From the NCBI GenBank assembly GCA_031282945.1, contig JAITCX010000246.1, positions 1 through 9,782 of the forward strand: 9,782 bases of DNA, in the 5' to 3' direction. Position 1 is the stretch's first letter, and each line of letters begins with the position of its first letter. Shown here piece by piece: positions 6,187 through 9,782 of this stretch. Position numbers and translations under genes: made by a program. The stretch is from Elusimicrobiota bacterium. GTDB taxonomy: Bacteria > Elusimicrobiota > Endomicrobiia > Endomicrobiales > Endomicrobiaceae. The notes under the pieces were generated by a model. It ran no database searches. It was not told where the DNA came from and was given only the letters and a program-made list of their open reading frames with translations.

Positions 6187-7053
6187 CTACATTGCAATTA
6201 AACTCGCCACGCCGATCATCACCCCAAGAATCGAAAGCGCCGATCGCATTTTGTTTGCAATTAAAGAGCGTCCCGCCTCAAGACAATAATCCTTAAACCG
6301 CAGTAAAGAAAAAGCATGCTTTTTAAATTTTTTATATTTTAGATCTGAATTTTCTATAACTTTTTGCGTATTTTTTTCATCATTAACTATTAAGCCGTCG
6401 CGCAATGTAATTATTCTTGAAGCGTATTTTTTTAGCTCAGGTTCATGCGTAACCATAATTATGGTGATGCCCGAATCATTTAACTGTTTCAAGATTTGCA
6501 TGATTTCTTGAGAGGATTTTGTGTCTAGATTTCCAGTCGGCTCATCTGCAAAAACCACAATTGGATTGTTTATTAAAGCTCTGGCAATTGCAACACGCTG
6601 TTGTTGGCCGCCCGACATTTGATTGGGTTTGTGATTTGCCCTGTCGCTAAGACCCACTTTATCAAGCAAGGTTTTAGCTAAAGAATTAGAATGTAAATTT
6701 TTTATATCTGAATATATAGTCGGCAAAGCGACATTTTCTAAACTTGAAAGTTTTGGCAAAAGATGAAACTGTTGAAATACAAATCCCAAATAATGATTGC
6801 GCAAAGCGCTTAGCTCGTCATCTTTAAAAGTTGAAACATCTATGCCCGCAAGTTTAAAATATCCGCTTGTAGCTTTATCCAATAATCCCAAAATGTTTAA
6901 AAGCGTAGATTTTCCGCTGCCTGAATTTCCCATTATCATCACAAACTCGCCTTGGGCGATTTCTAAATCTATGCCATGCAAAACGGAAACATTTACCTCG
7001 CCTAAATAGTATGTCTTTTTTACATTTTTTAGCTCTATTATATTTTCTCTCAT
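6187..7053 (-). CDS. macB: MacB-type ABC ATPase, N-terminal fragment
   Basis: This is the nucleotide-binding part of a MacB/LolD-type ABC transporter. It keeps Walker A GNSGSGKST (42-50), the Q-loop in FVFQQFHLLP (91-100), signature MSGGQ (146-150) and Walker B IVVFADEP (165-172) with the catalytic Glu at 171. It also keeps GNLD (174-177) and the H-loop His in THEPEL (202-207). A charged linker (about 228-265) leads to the amphipathic NKMRSALSILG region and the beginning of the first membrane helix, where TAG ends the frame after residue 288. An ATPase domain alone could be made and might be stable, but it lacks the permease. Start: ATG at 7053 overlaps the adaptor stop (ATGA), with GGAG in the end of that gene serving as ribosome site. 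Confidence 0.85.
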   Translation of the reverse strand: MRENIIELKNVKKTYYLGEVNVSVLHGIDLEIAQGEFVMIMGNSGSGKSTLLNILGLLDKATSGYFKLAGIDVSTFKDDELSALRNHYLGFVFQQFHLLPKLSSLENVALPTIYSDIKNLHSNSLAKTLLDKVGLSDRANHKPNQMSGGQQQRVAIARALINNPIVVFADEPTGNLDTKSSQEIMQILKQLNDSGITIIMVTHEPELKKYASRIITLRDGLIVNDEKNTQKVIENSDLKYKKFKKHAFSLLRFKDYCLEAGRSLIANKMRSALSILGVMIGVASLIAM

Positions 7054-8057
7054 CGCATTCTCATAGGAGACGGCGCTTGTCTATTTTTCTGCATTTGGGC
7101 GGGATTTGCCAAAACCACAATTGTATCGTCCTCATTTAACCCAGAGACAACCTCAACAAAACGTCCATCCGAAAGTCCTAGTTCAACTTCCCTCAACTCA
7201 AAATTTTTGGGCAAGGCTTTAGAACGATTATGCGCCTGTTTCCCCTCGGGAGCGTCAGTTTGGCGCTCATTTTTTTTATTAGTATTTTTTAAAACTGTTA
7301 CAAAATTTTTCCCATTTATCTGCAAAACATATTCCACGCCGATCGCCCAAACGTCTTTTCTCTCATCTATAATAATGTTAATTGTGGCTGTCATGCCTGA
7401 ACGAAAAACTTGAGGCGGATTTATTGGTTTTATCCGTATGACATAAACAGTTACATTGCTTACAACTGTAGCTTCATAGGCGATATGCTCAATAATTCCC
7501 TCAAAACTTTGGTCGGGATAAGCGTCCAAATACATTTGCACTCTCTGCAAAAGCGAAATATATTTTAAATCGGTTTCATCCACATTTGCGTTTACAACTA
7601 AATCATCCGCCATAGCCAAAATCACATCGCTTGCGCTCACAGTTTGACCCGGTTCTTTATCGCGTAAAATTATAAAACCGTTCATCGGAGCGACTATCGG
7701 CGTTTCTCTATAAATTGCCTGCCAACGTTCATAATCTTTTTGGCTTGTAGAACGCGCCGCATCCAACATGGCGGCGCGCTCGCTTGAACTCATCAAAACA
7801 AGCGTTTGCCCTTTAGTAACGCGTTGGCCTTCCTCAACCTCAATGCTCTCTATGCGGCCGCTAAATTGGGATTTAATTTCTATTCTATTTCTTGCGCTAA
7901 CCTCGCCCGCCAACCTAAATCCTAAACTGATATTCTGTTTTGAAATTTGCGTTTGCACAACAATTTTTGGCGCCGTTTTTCTAAACACAAAAAATAAAAT
8001 AACTATGACGGCGATAATTGGAATTGCAATAAATATTTTCTTTTTCATTTTTTTCAT
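7050..8057 (-). CDS. Periplasmic adaptor (MacA/HlyD family membrane fusion protein)
   Basis: The adaptor links the inner-membrane pump to the outer-membrane channel. The 335-residue protein has an N-terminal membrane anchor (about 8-25). The first half of the lipoyl domain is RIEIKSQFSGRIESIEVEEGQRVTKGQTL (58-86), and the second half is IVAPMNGFIILRDKEPGQTV (121-140). Then come the beta-barrel (about 155-235, with FRSGMTATINI at 218-228) and a membrane-proximal domain to the end. Only about 34 residues separate the lipoyl halves, against roughly 90 in E. coli MacA, so the alpha-hairpin that normally reaches TolC is very short; some adaptor subfamilies share this. A hydrophilic, probably disordered insert lies at 258-283. 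The first ATG (8057) is one base from the tolC-like stop, but an in-frame ATG at 8048 has a better-spaced AGGA and may be the true start. Confidence 0.9.
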   Translation of the reverse strand: MKKMKKKIFIAIPIIAVIVILFFVFRKTAPKIVVQTQISKQNISLGFRLAGEVSARNRIEIKSQFSGRIESIEVEEGQRVTKGQTLVLMSSSERAAMLDAARSTSQKDYERWQAIYRETPIVAPMNGFIILRDKEPGQTVSASDVILAMADDLVVNANVDETDLKYISLLQRVQMYLDAYPDQSFEGIIEHIAYEATVVSNVTVYVIRIKPINPPQVFRSGMTATINIIIDERKDVWAIGVEYVLQINGKNFVTVLKNTNKKNERQTDAPEGKQAHNRSKALPKNFELREVELGLSDGRFVEVVSGLNEDDTIVVLANPAQMQKNRQAPSPMRMR

Positions 8058-8058
8058 C

Positions 8059-9336
8059 CTATATAGAAACCTGTTTTCCTAAAAAGTTTAGCCACTCTAT
8101 TTGCGCCAAAACCGCTTGGAGCTGTTCTTGTAAAAATTGGCTCTGCGCGCTAATATAACTATTTTCTATAGAATACCAATCTTGATACGAAGACAAACCG
8201 TTTATATATTTTCTCTGCGTTATTTCAGCTTGCAAAGCCAAAGCTTCTAAATATATTTTTCTAATACTCAAATTTTCTACCGCATCCAATAAACTATTAT
8301 ATTGCGCAACCGCTTTGGCCTTGAGAGAACTTTGAGTAATACTAAAATTATATTGCGCATTTTGATAAATTTTACCGGCATTTTTTAAGCCTATTAAATC
8401 TTTCCCGCCTGAAAATAGCGGATATGAAATTGAAATTTGCGCATTCCAAGAATTTAAATAATCGCTATTAAAATATTTATCGCCATGATTTTGATTATAA
8501 CTTGCAGATAAATTTAAACGCATAAAAAAGTTTTCCCAAGCGCTGACTTTTTGAGCTTTTGCAATGTCTATATTGCTTTGCGCTTGCAAAAATTCGGGAG
8601 TAGTTTTTATTGTTGCGGCAAAATCTGGATTGGGCGCTATTACAATATTTTTACTCAAACTTTCAAGAGTTTCTACAGGCTTAGAAATTTCATCGTCTAA
8701 AGATTGGCCGATGTTTGCCTGCAAAGCCTGCCAAACAGTTTGCAAATACCTTTTTGCTTGGCGCAATTGGAATTTTGAAGTTTCTAAGTCCGCCTCAACC
8801 CTGCGCAAACTTCCTAAATCCACCCCGCCTACATTATATTTAAGCCTGACCATATCTGTGTTTTGCGTCTGTTTATTTATAATTTGCGAAATCAATTCAA
8901 TTCTTTCATAGCCCCACACTAAATTTAAATATTCTTGCGCAACTTTATAAAGCGTATCCGAGACTGTTCTGTCAAAAGCGCTTTGCGCAAGAGCGGCTCT
9001 GGCGGAATTTTCTTTTATTTGGCCTAAACTTAAAATGCTAAGACTTGCATTGGCGCCATAACTATAGTTTGGTTCAGCCGTATCTGTAAAATTGCCTCCC
9101 TGCCCGCTGGCGCTGTCTCCAACAGCCGCAGTGACGGAAATATCAGGCAGAAATTGAGAGAAGGATTTTAAATAATTGGCCTTAGCAATCTTTAATTCAT
9201 TTTCAGCAATTTTTATATTTGGATTTGTTTTAAGCGTTAGTTGAGAAATTTCTGTCCAACTAATTTGAGCGGCAAAGCTTGCATTGCAAGCGAAAAATAT
9301 AGACAAAACAATGCAGGCAAAAATGTTTTTTTTCAT
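8059..9336 (-). CDS. TolC-family outer-membrane efflux protein
   Basis: This trimeric channel protein would carry substrates from the pump through the periplasm and outer membrane. From the ATG at 9336 it has 425 residues, somewhat shorter than E. coli TolC (493). A signal peptide (MKKNIFACIVLSIFFACNASFA) precedes mature sequence starting near AQISW. Two OEP repeats follow. Each ends in the typical helix motif: VRLKYNVGGVDLGSLRRVEADL in the first and QRKYINGLSSYQDWYSIENS in the second. YPLFSGGK marks the strand region of the second repeat. Start choice is uncertain: AGGAG lies 12 bases before ATG but 9 before the preceding TTG (9339), which would add one Met. It is first in the minus-strand operon. 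Its TAG stop is separated by one base from the adaptor ATG, indicating coupled translation. Confidence 0.92.
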   Translation of the reverse strand: MKKNIFACIVLSIFFACNASFAAQISWTEISQLTLKTNPNIKIAENELKIAKANYLKSFSQFLPDISVTAAVGDSASGQGGNFTDTAEPNYSYGANASLSILSLGQIKENSARAALAQSAFDRTVSDTLYKVAQEYLNLVWGYERIELISQIINKQTQNTDMVRLKYNVGGVDLGSLRRVEADLETSKFQLRQAKRYLQTVWQALQANIGQSLDDEISKPVETLESLSKNIVIAPNPDFAATIKTTPEFLQAQSNIDIAKAQKVSAWENFFMRLNLSASYNQNHGDKYFNSDYLNSWNAQISISYPLFSGGKDLIGLKNAGKIYQNAQYNFSITQSSLKAKAVAQYNSLLDAVENLSIRKIYLEALALQAEITQRKYINGLSSYQDWYSIENSYISAQSQFLQEQLQAVLAQIEWLNFLGKQVSI

Positions 9337-9358
9337 CAATTACTTAAACTCCTAACGG

Positions 9359-9575
9359 AACTCTTTTGTAAAAAAGAGTTGGAAATTATTTCTCTTTTTG
9401 GAAAAAGAGAAACAGAAAACAAAGACATTTTTCTCTTTTTGAAAAAAGAGAAACAGAAAAACTAACGACACTTAAAGATTAATTCTCTCTTTGGAAAAGA
9501 GAAACAGAAAATTCTTTGTCTAACAAAAACATCTAACAACACATGCACCTTGCTTCTCTTTTCTATAAAAGAGAA
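9359..9575. repeat. cluster of five short hairpin repeats upstream of the tolC-like gene
   Basis: Five palindromes stand in about 220 bases: AACTCTTTT/AAAAGAGTT (9359-9380), TTTCTCTTTTT/AAAAAGAGAAA (9389-9412), the same stem again (9430-9453), a weaker TCTCTTT/AAAGAGA type (about 9485-9503), and TTCTCTTTT/AAAAGAGAA (9554-9575). The last four are each followed on the plus strand by the same tail, GAGAAACAGAAAA. Bases 9430-9467 are repeated exactly, inverted, at 5034-5071. They lie in the likely 5' leader or promoter region of the minus-strand operon. A very weak promoter pair (complement of 9534-9539 and 9511-9516, 17-base spacing, 4 of 6 matches each) is the only one seen. They may be mobile palindromes, terminators or regulatory RNA structures. 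Confidence 0.7.
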
Positions 9576-9606
9576 ACAGAAAATTAACGCTATTTAAACT
9601 TATTTC

Positions 9607-9651
9607 TTTTTATTTTTTTGCGCTTCCTTTTTATTAGGCGCAAGCGCTTAA
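9607..9651. repeat. decayed copy of the tandem-array repeat
   Basis: The stretch CTTTTTATTTTTTTGCGCTT...TTTTTATTAGGCGCAAGCGCTT follows the same plan as the repeat at 9718-9782 (TTTTGCGCTC, T-rich stretch, AGCC...GCGC) and as the last tandem unit at 4653. It is shorter and more diverged. Bases 9656-9717 hold only AT-rich sequence with no gene, hairpin or motif that I can support. Confidence 0.4.
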
Positions 9652-9717
9652 AGCCCCTTTTTGAAAATTCATTTCTTTCTCATTGAAAGTTCATAACTTC
9701 CTTTCTCTTTATCAAAC

Positions 9718-9782
9718 TCTTTATATTTTTTTTGCGCTCATTTTTTATTTTTTAGCCACGCGCCATGCGAAAATTTTTTTCG
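9718..9782. repeat. right arm of the inverted repeat bracketing the efflux operon
   Basis: These bases are the reverse complement of 4840-4904 with two mismatches, and they run to the last base of the window. They have the same orientation as the tandem units at 4144-4741 and share with them GCGCTC, TTTTTTAGCC and ATGCGAAAATTTTTTTCG. If the neighbouring element continues as on the left side, the hairpin block seen at 4741-4815 would be expected just beyond the window. Confidence 0.85.

Larger units (their letters stand above)
5083..7053 (-). pseudogene. macB: macB-type gene interrupted by one in-frame TAG
   Basis: Read through the TAG at 6187-6189, the frame gives 656 positions, close to E. 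coli MacB (648). The order is ATPase (1-228), first membrane helix (about 272-292), periplasmic domain, then FtsX domain with three helices. The stop falls in ...GVMIGVASLIAM-stop-AVGRGAQQDIQ, where relatives have a hydrophobic residue, often Leu. A single TTG to TAG change would explain it. No frameshift or other lesion is visible, so the loss is recent, is a sequencing error, or is tolerated. MacB dimers use ATP to drive TolC-dependent export of substrates taken from the periplasm. TAG also ends the tolC-like gene and the gene at 3004-3579, which argues against general TAG recoding. The start overlaps the adaptor gene stop by 4 bases. Confidence 0.75.

Noticed and set aside
6187..6189. TAG as a recoded sense codon (pyrrolysine or code change)
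   Set aside because: TAG is the natural end of two other genes here, and no recoding element is apparent around the site; nonsense mutation or read error is simpler.
9359..9575. CRISPR array
   Set aside because: The repeats are short perfect palindromes of varying length with irregular spacing, no constant 23-40-bp repeat, and no cas genes.
4840..9782. Composite transposon carrying the efflux genes
   Set aside because: No transposase or target duplication is visible, and the flanking repeats also occur as array units, so abundance of the repeat alone could explain the bracketing. Kept only as a possibility.

Overview
The window reads as AT-rich chromosomal DNA from a diderm (Gram-negative type) bacterium. 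It carries a SecD/SecF/YajC translocase cluster, and a TolC-type outer-membrane channel beside a periplasmic adaptor and a MacB-type ABC permease. One recent-looking nonsense mutation and about 2 kb of palindrome-rich non-coding DNA suggest a genome under relaxed selection, perhaps host-associated. A member of the Elusimicrobiota/Endomicrobium type would fit, but this is only an impression and the sequence alone does not fix the taxon.

Left block, plus strand (about 1-3670): a hairpin with a T-run and a weak promoter precede yajC, secD, secF and a 191-residue gene. The four genes look like one operon. secD and secF are 13 bases apart, and secF overlaps the last gene by 4 bases (ATGA). The last gene resembles a stand-alone vitamin B12-dependent methionine synthase reactivation domain, but its SAM-binding motif is not conserved. 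A structured hairpin lies between yajC and secD. A GC-rich hairpin with a short T-run at 3640-3667 probably ends the operon.

Middle block (3580-5082): about 1.5 kb without a credible gene but full of repeats. In order: a 171-bp element (3633-3803) that folds on paper into a perfect four-way cloverleaf; a degraded direct duplication with a period near 141 bp; a run of ten G; a four-unit tandem array of a 107-116-bp repeat (4144-4741), whose second unit holds a 163-bp MITE-like imperfect palindrome (4282-4444); two further hairpins; and a 65-bp inverted-repeat arm (4840-4904).

Right block, minus strand (9339 down to 5083): an operon tolC-like, then a MacA/HlyD-type adaptor, then a MacB-type ABC transporter. 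The genes abut or overlap (TAG-G-ATG and ATGA). Together they would form a tripartite efflux or export machine across both membranes. The macB frame is cut by one in-frame TAG at 6187-6189, inside the first transmembrane helix. All other MacB motifs are intact on both sides, giving a 288-residue ATPase fragment and a roughly 346-residue permease fragment.

The right edge (9340-9782) is again non-coding. It holds a cluster of short hairpins sharing a GAGAAACAGAAAA tail, then an inverted copy of the 65-bp arm seen at 4840-4904. The efflux operon is therefore bracketed by inverted repeats, including a perfect 38-bp pair. No transposase, integrase, CRISPR array, tRNA or rRNA was seen.
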